Assembly: GCF_009695745.1 (NCBI RefSeq)
Contig: NZ_VUNH01000010.1
Location: forward strand, 1 to 64,000
Direction: 5' to 3'
Length of the DNA: 64,000 bases
From: Pyramidobacter porci
GTDB lineage: Bacteria; Synergistota; Synergistia; Synergistales; Dethiosulfovibrionaceae
Under the pieces are notes generated by a model. It saw only the letters and a program-made list of their open reading frames with translations, searched no databases and had not been told where the DNA came from. Of this stretch, positions 1-8,711 are shown one piece after another. A program made the translations under genes and the position numbers. Every line of letters starts with the position of its first letter. Within the stretch, counting starts at the first letter, position 1.

Positions 1-106
1 AGGCGATCAGCTCGATCTGGCGGTTCTGACGGCGGTACTCTTCGACGATGATGTCGGCGATCTCGGCGTCTACTTCGCGGATGTACTTGTCGCTGTTCTT
101 GTCCAT
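1..106 (-). CDS. glyA: Serine hydroxymethyltransferase, N-terminal fragment
   Basis: Only the first 35 codons are in the window, read leftward from an ATG at 106; the gene runs off the left edge. The visible protein starts MDKNSDKYIREVD and reaches RRQNRQIELIA, which matches the N-terminal helix and the start of the IELIASEN signature of serine hydroxymethyltransferase. That PLP enzyme interconverts serine and glycine and charges tetrahydrofolate with one-carbon units in the cytoplasm. A purine-rich stretch (AGGGCAGGTAG) precedes the ATG. The assignment rests on a short segment, so another protein with a similar N-terminus cannot be fully excluded. Confidence 0.7.
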   Translation of the reverse strand, partial: MDKNSDKYIREVDAEIADIIVEEYRRQNRQIELIA

Positions 107-436
107 TGCTATCTACCTGCCCTTTCATTTTAAAACTGTCAGTTTATATAGTAAAAACATCAACAACGCCCTTTTAAACAAAGTAACAATACATCATTTT
201 ACTCCGCCTGTCAAAAGGATATACCACCTTTCATGAAAATATAAAACATCCGCCATCCCGCTCTCGGACAGCTTCCGGTCGGCCCGAAAAATGCAAGGCG
301 GCACCTTCGAGCGAGAAAACGCAAAAAGGCAAAATTTTTCTGCCTTTCTGATAAAATGAAAATGGAATTCGTTTTTTTAGAAAGGCGTTTTTCGAATACC
401 TCGCTCCATTTTCGTCCACGAGAGAAGGCTTCGTTT
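107..436. other. Intergenic region between glyA and the MATE gene
   Basis: This AT-richer spacer separates two divergent genes and must hold both promoters. I see a weak inverted repeat (AAAGGCA and TGCCTTT, 325-347) but no convincing -35/-10 pair. The reading frame of the downstream MATE gene is open back to 356, but the ribosome site argues for the start at 437. Confidence 0.5.
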
Positions 437-1777
437 ATGAGAGATCAGTCCATGCTGCTCACGCAGGGCCCCATCGCCAAAACGCTGCTCACGTTCGCGC
501 TGCCGCTCTTTCTCGGCAACCTGTTCCAGCAGATGTACAACACGGTCGATTCGCTGGTGGTCGGCAACTTCATCGGCAGCGACGCCCTCGCCGCCGTCGC
601 CTCGTCGGGGCACATGGCCTTTCTGCTGATCGGCTTCCTGCAGGGCGTGTTCGTCGGCGCCGGCGTGATCATCGCCCGCTATTACGGCGCACGCGATGCC
701 GAACGGCTGCGCATTTCCGTGCACACCACGGCGTTCTTCGCGCTCCTGGGCGGCGGTCTGCTGTCGGCGCTCGGCGTCGTCTTCTCGCCCGTCATCCTCA
801 GGCTGATGGGCACGCCGGAGACCGTGTTGCCCAACTCGCTGGCCTACTTTCGCATCTACTTCGGCGGCCTGCTCTCCGTGGTGCTCTACAACTGCGTCAA
901 CGGCATCCTCCAGGCGGTCGGCGACAGCCGGCATCCGTTGTATTACCTGATTTTCTCCTCGCTGGTCAACGTGGCGCTGGATCTGGTTTTCGTGGTCGTT
1001 TTCCGTTGGGGCGTGGCCGGCGTGGCGGTTGCCACGGTGATCTCGCAGGCGGCCAGCGCCGCGCTGGGGTTTTATCACCTGAGCCGTCACGGCGGCGAGG
1101 CGCGCGTGTCGTGGCGCGATCTGCGCCCCGACTGGCCGATGCTGAAACAGATCCTGCGCATGGGCGTCCCCTCGGGGCTGCAAAACTCCATCATCTCTTT
1201 TGCCAACATGGTCGTCCAGTCGCACATCAACTCTTTCGGCGCCATGGCCATGGCCGGCAGCGGCACGTTTCTGAAACTGGAGGGTTTCGCCTTCCTGCCC
1301 ATTTCCAGTTTTGCCCTGTCGATCACGACCTTTGTCGGTCAGAACATGGGAGCGCGCCAGTACGAGCGGGCACGCCGCGGCGCCGTCTTCGCGCTCTGCG
1401 CCGGAGCGATCATGGCGCAGCTGCTGGCGCTGCTGATTCTTTTCAACATCCGCCCGCTGATGATGGCTTTCGGCGCCGAGCCGGAGGTCGTCGCCTTCGG
1501 CGTCGCACAGTCGCGCATCGCCGCGCCTTTCTACTTTCTGCCGGCGATGTCTCACTGCATGGCGGGCATTCTGCGCGGTTTGGGCAAGGCCGTCGTACCG
1601 ATGCTGGTCATGCTGGTGTGCTGGTGCGTGATCCGCGTCAGCTATCTGACGGTCGCGCTCCATTTTCGTCATGACATCCGCCTGCTCTACGCCGCCTATC
1701 CCATCACCTGGGCGCTGAGCGCCGCAGCGCTGCTGTTCTGTCTCCGACGCATCCGCTGGACGGAGGAGAGGCCATAA
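437..1777 (+). CDS. MATE family efflux transporter
   Basis: A 446-residue polytopic membrane protein of the MATE family, which exports cationic drugs or metabolites in exchange for Na+ or H+. The N-terminal segment GPIAKTLLTFALPLFLGNLFQ and the motif MYNTVDSLVVGNFIG are characteristic, followed by about twelve hydrophobic segments in two six-helix halves (second half begins near residue 230). The ATG at 437 is chosen over the upstream in-frame ATG at 356 because AGAAGG at 423-428 lies 8 nt before it and the protein then begins at the usual family position. It stands alone, closed by a strong hairpin. Substrate cannot be told from sequence. Confidence 0.9.
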   Translation: MRDQSMLLTQGPIAKTLLTFALPLFLGNLFQQMYNTVDSLVVGNFIGSDALAAVASSGHMAFLLIGFLQGVFVGAGVIIARYYGARDAERLRISVHTTAFFALLGGGLLSALGVVFSPVILRLMGTPETVLPNSLAYFRIYFGGLLSVVLYNCVNGILQAVGDSRHPLYYLIFSSLVNVALDLVFVVVFRWGVAGVAVATVISQAASAALGFYHLSRHGGEARVSWRDLRPDWPMLKQILRMGVPSGLQNSIISFANMVVQSHINSFGAMAMAGSGTFLKLEGFAFLPISSFALSITTFVGQNMGARQYERARRGAVFALCAGAIMAQLLALLILFNIRPLMMAFGAEPEVVAFGVAQSRIAAPFYFLPAMSHCMAGILRGLGKAVVPMLVMLVCWCVIRVSYLTVALHFRHDIRLLYAAYPITWALSAAALLFCLRRIRWTEERP

Positions 1778-1783
1778 AAACGA

Positions 1784-1833
1784 AAAATCGTCTCCGAAAC
1801 GTTTTGGGCTGCGAACGTTTCGGGGACGATTTT
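1784..1833 (+). terminator. Hairpin terminator after the MATE gene
   Basis: A 20-nt arm at 1784-1803 (AAAATCGTCTCCGAAACGTT) pairs with 1814-1833 with one mismatch around a 10-nt loop, six bases after the stop codon, and ends in TTTT. It probably works in both directions. Confidence 0.85.
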
Positions 1834-1973
1834 CTGTTCATCTACTCTTCGCTTTTCATTAATTATGCCGTACGAATCGAAGGAGAACCGAAAGGCTGGC
1901 GCAGCGGCCATGCCAAGGTTCATCGGGAAGAATCCTTCGGGACGTTCTTCCCAAAGATCCGTTATTTCTTCAC

Positions 1974-2002
1974 TTGCATTTTTTTATTCCATAACTTATA
2001 AT
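1974..2002 (+). promoter_or_regulatory. Predicted promoter of the liv operon
   Basis: TTGCAT at 1974-1979 and a perfect TATAAT at 1997-2002 are separated by 17 nt, about 50 nt before the livJ start codon. The -10 box and spacing are ideal; the -35 matches only partly. Confidence 0.7.
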
Positions 2003-2050
2003 CCCCTCAAGGTTTGCTAATAATAATATCGAAAGGAGATTTTTTCAAGG

Positions 2051-3205
2051 ATGAAAAAATTTTGGGCTTTGCTTCTGGCAGTGGGAATGATGGCTTCTGC
2101 GGCCCTGGCCGCGGACAAAGTGGTCCGCATCGGCGTGTTCGAGCCCGCCTCGGGCGACAGCGGCGCCGGCGGCAAACAGGAAATTCTCGGCATGCAGTAC
2201 GCCAACAAGATCACTCCGACCGTCGAGATCGGCGGCGTCACCTACAAAGTGGAACTGGTCTACGCCGACAACGGCTCCTCCACGGACAAGGCTCCCACGG
2301 CAGCGCAGCAGTTGGTCAGCTCCGGCGTCTCGCTGGTGCTCGGTTCCTATGGCTCGGCCGTTTCCATCGCCGGTTCGCAGTATTTTGCCGACGCGGGGAT
2401 TCCCGCCATCGGCGTGACTTGCACCAATCCGCAGGTCACGGCCGGCAACAAGCACTACTTCCGCGTCTGCTTCCTCGATCCGTTCCAGGGCACGGTGCTT
2501 GCCAACTACGCTTACAAGGTTCTCGGCGCCCGCACGGCGTACTGCCTCGGCGAACTGGGCAACGACTACGACATCGGTCTGTGCCATTACTTCCAGGTCG
2601 CTTTCGAGAAGCTGGGCGGCAAGGTCGTCACCGACACGTTCCCGACGGGCAACTCGGACTTCACTTCCTATCTGACGAACGCCGCGATGTACGGCTCCGA
2701 CGTGTTCTTCTGCCCCGTTTCCCTTGCCTACTCGACGCAGATCATCGCTCAGGCCGGCGGTCAGGGGGCCACGTTCCCGATTCTCGGCAGCGACACGCTG
2801 GACAGCAACAAGACGGCCGAAGCGGCCAAGAACGCCAAGGTCAAGCTGATCGTTTCCACCTTCTACCAAGAAGGCGGCTCGCCCGAGTTCGACAAGGGCT
2901 TCAAGGCCTGGCTGAACGAGGACAAGGAAGCTCTGATGAACAACGGCGGCAACGACATGATCTCGGCCGTCTCCGTGATGGGCTACGACGCTTACTACAC
3001 GGCGCTGATGGCGTTGAAGGCCTCCGCGTCTCCCGATCCGAAGGATGTCAACAAAGCGCTGTGGGATGTAAAGTACAAGGGCGTCAGCGGTATGATCGCT
3101 TTCAATGAGACGGGAGACGCCATCCGCGACTCCGCGTTCCTGAAGACGGTCAACTTCGAGACCGGCAACTGGGACTTCGTGGCCGAGCAGAAGGTCGAGG
3201 AGTAA
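2051..3205 (+). CDS. livJ: Branched-chain amino acid ABC transporter, substrate-binding protein
   Basis: A 384-residue periplasmic binding protein of the type-1 (Leu/Ile/Val-binding) fold. A signal peptide (MKKFWALLLAVGMMASAALA) ends near residue 20 and the mature protein begins ADKVVRIGVFEPASG, the usual first strand of LivJ-like proteins. Residues around 95-120 (SGVSLVLGSYGSAVS) form the typical ligand-side loop. It is the first gene of livJHMGF and delivers branched-chain or related amino acids to the LivHM permease. AAGGAG lies 12 nt before the ATG. The weak hairpin that follows would let livJ be made in excess over the membrane genes, which is common for binding proteins. The exact ligand is not established. 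Confidence 0.92.
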   Translation: MKKFWALLLAVGMMASAALAADKVVRIGVFEPASGDSGAGGKQEILGMQYANKITPTVEIGGVTYKVELVYADNGSSTDKAPTAAQQLVSSGVSLVLGSYGSAVSIAGSQYFADAGIPAIGVTCTNPQVTAGNKHYFRVCFLDPFQGTVLANYAYKVLGARTAYCLGELGNDYDIGLCHYFQVAFEKLGGKVVTDTFPTGNSDFTSYLTNAAMYGSDVFFCPVSLAYSTQIIAQAGGQGATFPILGSDTLDSNKTAEAAKNAKVKLIVSTFYQEGGSPEFDKGFKAWLNEDKEALMNNGGNDMISAVSVMGYDAYYTALMALKASASPDPKDVNKALWDVKYKGVSGMIAFNETGDAIRDSAFLKTVNFETGNWDFVAEQKVEE

Positions 3206-3243
3206 TTTACGGTCTGAACGACGTTTTTTCACTGTGTGAGAGG

Positions 3244-3276
3244 GCGCAGCGGGGATATGATTCGTCCTCGCTGCGC
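3244..3276 (+). terminator. Possible intra-operon attenuating hairpin after livJ
   Basis: GCGCAGCGGGGA (3244-3255) pairs with TCCTCGCTGCGC (3265-3276) just after livJ, followed by a poor T-run (TTCTGTTT). It lies in the 225-bp livJ-livH gap and probably reduces rather than stops transcription. Confidence 0.5.
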
Positions 3277-3430
3277 TTCTGTTTGATCCTCTCAGCCGAC
3301 GGGGAAACTCATCGACGATGCAGCGCTTCGAAGCGGCCGTACGCCCTTTAGGGCGGCGCCGGAACGTCGTGGTTTTTTTCAACGAAAAATTTGTCCGAAA
3401 CTCCTATTTAAGAAAGCGAGTCGTTTCCTC

Positions 3431-4351
3431 ATGTGGAAAACAGTTTTTCCCTATATGCTCTCGGGAATCTCCGTGGGGGGGCAGTACGCGTTGATCGCCA
3501 TCGGCTATACGATGGTCTACGGCATTCTGAGGCTGATCAACTTCGCCCACGGCGACGTATTCATGGTGGCCGGCATCCTCATGGTTTATATGGCGACCGC
3601 GCTGCCGCTGTACGTCACGATCCCGCTGGTATTGCTGCTGACGTCGCTGATCGGGTTTCTCATCGAGCGGACCGCTTACAGGCCGCTGCGCTCGGCGCCG
3701 CGCATGAGCGCGATGATCTCGGCGATCGGCGTCAGCTACACGCTGCAAAATCTGGTGCTGTACGCTACCGGCGGACTGAATCAGTTCTATCCGAAAATTC
3801 CCTTCATCTCGGATTCCGTCCGCATCAGCGGCGCCACGACGACGATGGTCACGGTGATCACGCCGTTTCTGACGTTGCTTCTGGCTGGGCTTCTCGTCAT
3901 GCTGATCAACCGCACTAAGCTGGGCATGGCCATGCGCGCGGTGAGCAAAGATTTCGAGACGAGTCTGCTGATGGGCATCAAGATCGACCGGGTCATCTCG
4001 GCCACGTTCGTGATCGGCTCGTTTCTGGCGGCCGTCGGCTCGGTGCTGTACTTCACCAACTACTCGACGGTCATTCAGACTTCGGGCGCCATGCCGGGGC
4101 TGAAGGCGTTCGTCGCCGCGGTGTTCGGCGGCATCGGCTCCATTCCCGGCGCGGTGATCGGAGCGTTCCTGATCGGCATCTGCGAAAATCTCATCAAAGG
4201 GCTGGACGTCATCCTGTTCCGTCTCGGCCTGATCGCCAAGCCGCTGGGGCTGGCGACGTTCTCGGACGCTTTTACGTTCGCTCTGCTGATCGTCATTCTC
4301 GTCGTCAAACCGACGGGACTCTTCGGCGAAGAGCATACGGACAAGGTGTAG
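3431..4351 (+). CDS. livH: Branched-chain amino acid ABC transporter permease LivH
   Basis: A 306-residue inner-membrane permease with about eight hydrophobic segments, forming the channel with LivM. The N-terminal region (SGISVGGQYALIAIGYTMVYG, then LRLINFAHGDVFMVAG) is diagnostic of LivH. A conserved cytoplasmic loop near residues 185-205 contacts the ATPases, and FVAAVFGGIGSIPGAVIGAFLIG near 225-250 is the usual C-terminal motif. The start ATG has only a weak purine-rich site upstream. Its stop codon directly precedes livM, so the two subunits are translationally coupled. Confidence 0.93.
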   Translation: MWKTVFPYMLSGISVGGQYALIAIGYTMVYGILRLINFAHGDVFMVAGILMVYMATALPLYVTIPLVLLLTSLIGFLIERTAYRPLRSAPRMSAMISAIGVSYTLQNLVLYATGGLNQFYPKIPFISDSVRISGATTTMVTVITPFLTLLLAGLLVMLINRTKLGMAMRAVSKDFETSLLMGIKIDRVISATFVIGSFLAAVGSVLYFTNYSTVIQTSGAMPGLKAFVAAVFGGIGSIPGAVIGAFLIGICENLIKGLDVILFRLGLIAKPLGLATFSDAFTFALLIVILVVKPTGLFGEEHTDKV

Positions 4352-5470
4352 GTGACCGCCATGAATGAAAAGCGATTTTCCGGCGCCCGTCTGATGAGCG
4401 CCCTGATTGTTTTCGCCTTTTACGCCGCAGTGTTCATCGCCGAACAGACGCTGCCGCCGACGTCGATGCTGTTCACGGTGCTGAAAAAAGGCGCCGTCTA
4501 CGCGCTCGTCGCCGTGTCCATGAACTTGCTGAACGGCTTCACGGGCATTTTCTCGCTCGGCCAGGCCGGCTTCATGCTCGTCGGCGCGTACACGTACGCG
4601 ATCCTGACGATTCCCGTTGCGGCGCGGGCCAGCGTGTACCAGTACTTTAACGGCGGCATGATCCAGTTCACGGTGCCCTTCGTCGCGGCGCTGCTGCTGG
4701 CCGGCTGCGTGGCGGCCGTCTTCGCCTGGCTCATCGGTCTGCCCGTGCTGCGCCTCAAGAGCGATTACCTCGCCATCGCCACGCTCGGCTTCGCCGAAAT
4801 CACGCGCGCCATTTTCCAGTGGAATCAGCTGGGGCCGCTGACGAACGGCTCGAACATGCTGCGCCTGTTCCCCATCTTCAACGACTTCAACGTCAAAGAC
4901 GCTTCGGGCGCCGTCACTATCTACCTGTCCACGATGATGCCGATGCTGATCGCCGGCCTGTGCATCGCCCTGCTGGTGCTGCTGATCAACTCCACCTACG
5001 GGCGCGCGCTGCGGGCCATCAAGGACAACGAGATCGCCGCCGAGGCCATGGGCATCAACCTGGCCAGCCACAAACAGCTGGCGTTCTGCGTTTCCTCGTT
5101 CTTCACGGGCATCGCCGGCGCCATGCTGGCCATGTATCAGACGTCGGTGCAGGCCAAAAGCTTCACTTCGGCCATGACCTACGAGATTCTGCTGATCGTC
5201 GTCATCGGCGGCGTCGGCTCGGTGACGGGCTCGTGCCTGAGTTCGTTCCTGTTCGTGGCCTGCTCCGAGTGGTGGCTGCGCTTTCTCGACGAGAAACAGG
5301 TCATCAACGGGTTCGAGGTGCCGCTGCTGCGCAACGGCTTCCGCCTCGTCGTATTCTCGATCATCATCATGATCGTGGTGCTGTTCTTCCGCCGCGGCAT
5401 CATGGGCACCAAAGAGCTGCCCGACCTGTTCAGGCGGCGCAGGGCAAAGGAGGCGACGCCCCGTGACTGA
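4352..5470 (+). CDS. livM: Branched-chain amino acid ABC transporter permease LivM
   Basis: A 372-residue integral membrane permease, partner of LivH. Family hallmarks include LNGFTGIFSLGQAGFMLVGAY near residue 60 and YGRALRAIKDNEIAAEAMGI near residue 220, the ATPase-contacting loop. The listed start is a GTG immediately after the livH stop; an ATG nine bases later (4361) is equally possible and has GTAGGTG at a good distance. The last eight bases overlap livG, whose strong ribosome site lies inside the livM end. The C-terminus is very basic (RRRRAKEA). Confidence 0.92.
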   Translation: MTAMNEKRFSGARLMSALIVFAFYAAVFIAEQTLPPTSMLFTVLKKGAVYALVAVSMNLLNGFTGIFSLGQAGFMLVGAYTYAILTIPVAARASVYQYFNGGMIQFTVPFVAALLLAGCVAAVFAWLIGLPVLRLKSDYLAIATLGFAEITRAIFQWNQLGPLTNGSNMLRLFPIFNDFNVKDASGAVTIYLSTMMPMLIAGLCIALLVLLINSTYGRALRAIKDNEIAAEAMGINLASHKQLAFCVSSFFTGIAGAMLAMYQTSVQAKSFTSAMTYEILLIVVIGGVGSVTGSCLSSFLFVACSEWWLRFLDEKQVINGFEVPLLRNGFRLVVFSIIIMIVVLFFRRGIMGTKELPDLFRRRRAKEATPRD

Positions 5471-6311
5471 TCCGAAAAACGTGCTGCACCTCGACCACCT
5501 CACCATGCAGTTCGGCGGCGTCGTCGCCGTCAACGACCTGACGATGGACATCAACGAGGGCGAGATCGTCGCCCTGATCGGCCCCAACGGCGCCGGCAAG
5601 ACCACGGCCTTCAACGCCGTCACGGGCATCTACGCGCCCACGAACGGCGAGATTTCCTTCCACGGCACGCCGATCGTGCGCAATCATCCCTCCGGCAAGA
5701 TGAGGAAACTCTACGCCGGCACCAACGCCGATCTTTACAAAACGCATGTGCTTCGCCCCACGCCCGACCAGATCACCAAGCTCGGCATCGCCCGCACGTT
5801 CCAGAACATCCGCCTGTTTTCGGGCATGACCGTGTTCGAGAACGTGCTCACGGCGCGTCACCTGCGCCGCACCAGCAGCTTCATCACGGCCGGGCTGCAC
5901 CTCAACGGCAAAGAAGAAGCGATGATGCGCGAGCGCTCGCTGGAGCTGCTTGACACCGTCGGCCTGGCCGACGTGCGCGACGAGATGGCCGCCAGCCTGC
6001 CCTACGGCAAGCAGCGCCTGCTCGAGATCATCCGCGCTCTGGCCACCGATCCGACGCTGCTGCTGCTCGACGAACCGGCGGCCGGCATGAATCCCCAGGA
6101 AACGACGGAGCTTGGCCAGTTCATCAGGCAGATCAAGAAAGACTTCAACCTGACCGTCTTCATCATCGAACATCACATGGATCTGGTCATGAACATTTCC
6201 GACCGCATTTACGTGATCGAATTCGGCCGCCAGATCGCCGCAGGCACGCCCGCGCAGGTTCAGAACGATCCGGCCGTGATCGCAGCCTATCTTGGAGGTG
6301 ACGCGGAATGA
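5463..6311 (+). CDS. livG: Branched-chain amino acid ABC transporter ATP-binding protein LivG
   Basis: A 282-residue ATPase that powers the LivHM channel from the cytoplasm. Walker A is GPNGAGKTT at residues 40-48, the signature motif has the LivG-type form SLPYGKQRLLEI rather than LSGGQ, and Walker B is LLLLDEPAAGMNP near residue 200. An insertion of about 35 residues after the Q-loop region (residues 65-110) is also typical of LivG. Translation starts at GTG 5463, nine bases after a strong AAAGGAGG, and overlaps livM. Its stop overlaps the livF start. Confidence 0.94.
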   Translation: MTDPKNVLHLDHLTMQFGGVVAVNDLTMDINEGEIVALIGPNGAGKTTAFNAVTGIYAPTNGEISFHGTPIVRNHPSGKMRKLYAGTNADLYKTHVLRPTPDQITKLGIARTFQNIRLFSGMTVFENVLTARHLRRTSSFITAGLHLNGKEEAMMRERSLELLDTVGLADVRDEMAASLPYGKQRLLEIIRALATDPTLLLLDEPAAGMNPQETTELGQFIRQIKKDFNLTVFIIEHHMDLVMNISDRIYVIEFGRQIAAGTPAQVQNDPAVIAAYLGGDAE

Positions 6312-7018
6312 GCCTGCTCAAAATCATGGACCTGAAAGTCAGCTACGGCGGCATCGAAGCGCTGAAAGGCATCTCCTTCTCCGTCGAAAAGGGCCAGATC
6401 GTCACCCTCATCGGCGCCAACGGCGCCGGCAAATCCACCACGCTGCGCGCCATCAGCGGGCTCGTGCCGATCAAGGAAGGCACGATCACTTACGACGGCA
6501 GCGTCATCAGCGGTCAGGATCCGCAGACCATCGTCTCGGAAGGCATCTGCATGGTGCCCGAAGGGCGGCGCGTCTTCCCCAATCTGACCGTGCGGGAAAA
6601 CCTGCAGATCGGCGCCTACCTGCGCAGCGACGATCTGACGGCCGACCTCGAACACGTGTACGAGCTCTTCCCCCGTCTTGAAGAGCGTTCCTGGCAGATG
6701 GCCGGCACGCTCTCCGGCGGCGAACAGCAAATGCTGGCCGTCGGCCGCGCCCTGATGATGCGCCCCAAGGTGCTGATGATGGACGAACCCTCGCTGGGCT
6801 TGGCGCCGATCGTCATCCGCGACATCTTCAAGATCATCGAGACGCTGCACCGCGAGGGCATCACCATCCTGCTCGTCGAACAGAACGCCAACGTGGCGCT
6901 GAAAATCGCCGACTACGCCTTCGTCCTCGAGACCGGCTCGCTCGGCGTTCAGGGCAAGGGCAGCGACCTGCTCAACGACCCCGCCATCAAGGCGGCGTAC
7001 CTCGGCAAGGCACGGTAG
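6308..7018 (+). CDS. livF: Branched-chain amino acid ABC transporter ATP-binding protein LivF
   Basis: A 236-residue ATPase that pairs with LivG. Walker A is GANGAGKST at residues 36-44, the signature is LSGGEQQML near 137, and Walker B is VLMMDEPSLGLAP near 155. The ATGA junction with livG and GGAGGTG eight bases upstream indicate coupled translation. It is the last gene of the liv operon; transcription probably ends in the hairpin-forming element at 7231-7320. Confidence 0.94.
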   Translation: MSLLKIMDLKVSYGGIEALKGISFSVEKGQIVTLIGANGAGKSTTLRAISGLVPIKEGTITYDGSVISGQDPQTIVSEGICMVPEGRRVFPNLTVRENLQIGAYLRSDDLTADLEHVYELFPRLEERSWQMAGTLSGGEQQMLAVGRALMMRPKVLMMDEPSLGLAPIVIRDIFKIIETLHREGITILLVEQNANVALKIADYAFVLETGSLGVQGKGSDLLNDPAIKAAYLGKAR

Positions 7019-7230
7019 TTTATGCCGTTTCCCGATCGAAACGCCGAACCGCTTCCGGACCCTCCGGGGAAAACGCAAAGCGCGCGACGCCGCAAAAAAT
7101 GCGTCACGGCGCGAGGCCAATCCTTCAAAACGCGCTTTGATCGCCATAAAAAGTCAGAGGAATATTGGCATTTTCAACGAAAAATCGGCATAATACTATT
7201 TCTTGATAAAAAGCATTAACATCGTCTGCC

Positions 7231-7320
7231 GGGCGCTGCGGGGGAGTTCAGCCGCTCATGACTCCCTCGACCGCTGCGCGGTCTGCGCGGCTCGCCTTGT
7301 GAATCTCCCTCGCAGCGCCC
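7231..7320. repeat. Palindromic intergenic element, copy 1
   Basis: GGGCGCTGCGGGGGAG (7231-7246) pairs with CTCCCTCGCAGCGCCC (7305-7320) along 16 bp with one wobble, and inner bases TTCAGCCGC and GCGGC...TGAA add a second stem. A related element with the same outer arms sits at 36702-36782. It contains no reading frame. Here it lies after livF and may act as a transcription end. Confidence 0.7.
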
Positions 7321-7379
7321 TTGCGTTCGGCCTTTTAATTGAGAAGTAGTATAAAACAGCTGAAGCCATCAGCCTCGTC

Positions 7380-7426
7380 AAAAAAAAACCGGTCCACGAA
7401 CGAACGATCGTTCATGGACCGGTTTT
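7380..7426 (-). terminator. Rho-independent terminator of grdA
   Basis: On the minus strand AAAACCGGTCCATGAACG pairs with a near-complementary arm ending GGTCCGGTTTT-like sequence, followed by an uninterrupted T-run of nine (A-run 7380-7388 on the plus strand). It starts 14 bases beyond the grdA stop. Confidence 0.9.
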
Positions 7427-7440
7427 ATCGACAGGCTGGT

Positions 7441-7917
7441 TTACAGCTTGTACTGGGAATACTGATCGCGGATGCCTTTGACGGCAGCGGCGAGCGCTTC
7501 GGGATCGAGCACCATCTCCATCATGGAAATCTGCTCCTCCCACGCCTTGGGATCAGCTTCAGCACGAATCTCTTCATCGAAGATGTCATAAACGGCGAGT
7601 CCCAACGGGACGCCGGCCAGGGGGCCTGCAAAGGTGGGATCTCCGTTGGTCACGGTTTCGGCGTAAATCTCGGCGCCTTCGGCGTCGGACGAACCGAAAA
7701 TGACCACGCAGTTCTCAGCACCGTACTTCTCAGCGCAATCCTTGACGCGCTGCTGGTTCTGCAAGTCCATGGCTCCGGCAGCCGTTCAGACGAAGCACTC
7801 CGTTGCTTCGAAGACGACTTCGGCTCCACTGTTCTCAAAGCAAGCCTTCATAGCAGGCGCAGGTACACCGTCGCGCTCGCCGAGAAGGATCAATTTCTTG
7901 CCTGCGAGTTTGCCCAT
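7441..7917 (-). CDS. grdA: Glycine/sarcosine/betaine reductase component A (selenoprotein)
   Basis: A 158-residue selenoprotein interrupted by an in-frame TGA at 7788-7786, codon 44. Read through as selenocysteine it gives the canonical [19 protein letters not shown] segment of GrdA, with Cys41 and Sec44 forming the CXXU redox pair. Upstream coding ([19 protein letters not shown]) and downstream coding ([19 protein letters not shown]) both fit the family and total length is normal. GrdA carries the carboxymethyl group between component B and component C in Stickland-type reduction of glycine, sarcosine or betaine to acetyl phosphate. AAGGAGGTG lies 7 nt before the ATG at 7917. No other grd gene is next to it. 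An ORF caller that stops at TGA would report only the C-terminal 109 residues. Confidence 0.95.
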
Positions 7918-7951
7918 AAGTCGCACCTCCTTCTTGTAATGTTCTGGGCTC

Positions 7952-7979
7952 ATTATAACCTTTTTTTTCTTTCGTGCAA
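7952..7979 (-). promoter_or_regulatory. Predicted grdA promoter
   Basis: On the minus strand TTGCAC (7979-7974) and TATAAT (7957-7952) are separated by 16 nt, 34 nt upstream of the grdA start. The A-rich spacer and perfect -10 suggest strong expression, as expected for an abundant fermentation protein. Confidence 0.75.
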
Positions 7980-8171
7980 TAGGTCTATAACATTTTCAGA
8001 TAAAGTGCTCGAAGTCACATTCTTGATTTGTGCGTTTTATACATCTTCCTGCGAACGTTCCCCGGATTTTTCTAGTCTTAATAAATAAATCGAACGTTTT
8101 CAGGTCCTTCTCCGCCTGCCGCGTCCCGGTGCGGGACGGAACGAAGTTTTGCCGCGGCGTCCAAAGCGTCT

Positions 8172-8199
8172 TTGCGCCGCCGCATTTCTCTGTTATAAT
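8172..8199 (+). promoter_or_regulatory. Predicted promoter of the SecB-like gene
   Basis: TTGCGC (8172-8177) and a perfect TATAAT (8194-8199) with a 16-nt spacer, 64 nt before the start codon. Confidence 0.65.
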
Positions 8200-8263
8200 G
8201 GGCGCCAGCGCATCGCGTGCCATTTTATATTCCAAACTTTCCCCTTTAAAGGAGCCTGTGTTT

Positions 8264-8689
8264 ATGAACGAGATCCGCCTTGCCGATTTTCGCGCCGAGA
8301 GCCTGCAGTTCGACATCAACCATCACTTCCAGCCCAAAAAAGACGAAAACCTCGCCCTTTCCATCAAACTGGACCAGCGCGTGCGCATGAGCGCCACGCC
8401 CAAGGAGCCGACGTTCCTCAACATCCGCGTCACCGTGTTCGACGACGCCGAGAACAATAACTATCCATTCGAAATCATCGCCGACGTCACCGGCGTGTTC
8501 TTCATCGACGCCGAAGGCGCCGACCGCGAGGCAATCCTCAAGGACAACGGCATGACCATGCTGCTGCCGTATGTGCGCGCCATGATCAGCCAGCTCGTGT
8601 CGCTGGCCAACCTGCCCACGCCCGTTATCCTGCCGCCCATGGATCCTTCGCAGATGAAGCCTATGGAGCAGCCCGCCGCGAACAACTAG
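8264..8689 (+). CDS. secB: SecB-like preprotein translocase chaperone
   Basis: A 141-residue soluble protein resembling SecB, the tetrameric chaperone that keeps exported proteins unfolded and hands them to SecA. The C-terminal region is the clearest part: LLPYVRAMISQLVSLANLPTPVILPPM matches the conserved SecB helix and proline-rich segment, and the body shows alternating beta strands (FLNIRVTVFDD, PFEIIADVTGVF). The open frame extends further upstream, but AAAGGAG at 8248-8254 fixes the ATG at 8264. Homology is moderate, so a SecB-domain toxin-antitoxin chaperone is an alternative, though no toxin pair is adjacent. Confidence 0.75.
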   Translation: MNEIRLADFRAESLQFDINHHFQPKKDENLALSIKLDQRVRMSATPKEPTFLNIRVTVFDDAENNNYPFEIIADVTGVFFIDAEGADREAILKDNGMTMLLPYVRAMISQLVSLANLPTPVILPPMDPSQMKPMEQPAANN

Positions 8690-8711
8690 ACGCAGACACA
8701 CGAAAAAAGAG

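Noticed and set aside
3404-5629. A 741-codon leftward frame across livH and livM
   Set aside because: It is antisense to two unmistakable permease genes, has a His/Gln/Asp/Arg-rich shadow composition and no ribosome site. The same holds for long antisense frames at 377-1672, 2045-3382, 38880-41282 and 51273-53930.
7022-7219. A 65-codon frame after livF
   Set aside because: No ribosome site, basic low-complexity composition and no recognisable pattern.
7786-7788. TGA in grdA as a frame-ending mutation (pseudogene)
   Set aside because: It falls exactly at the known selenocysteine position of GrdA, and both sides are intact coding sequence in the same frame.
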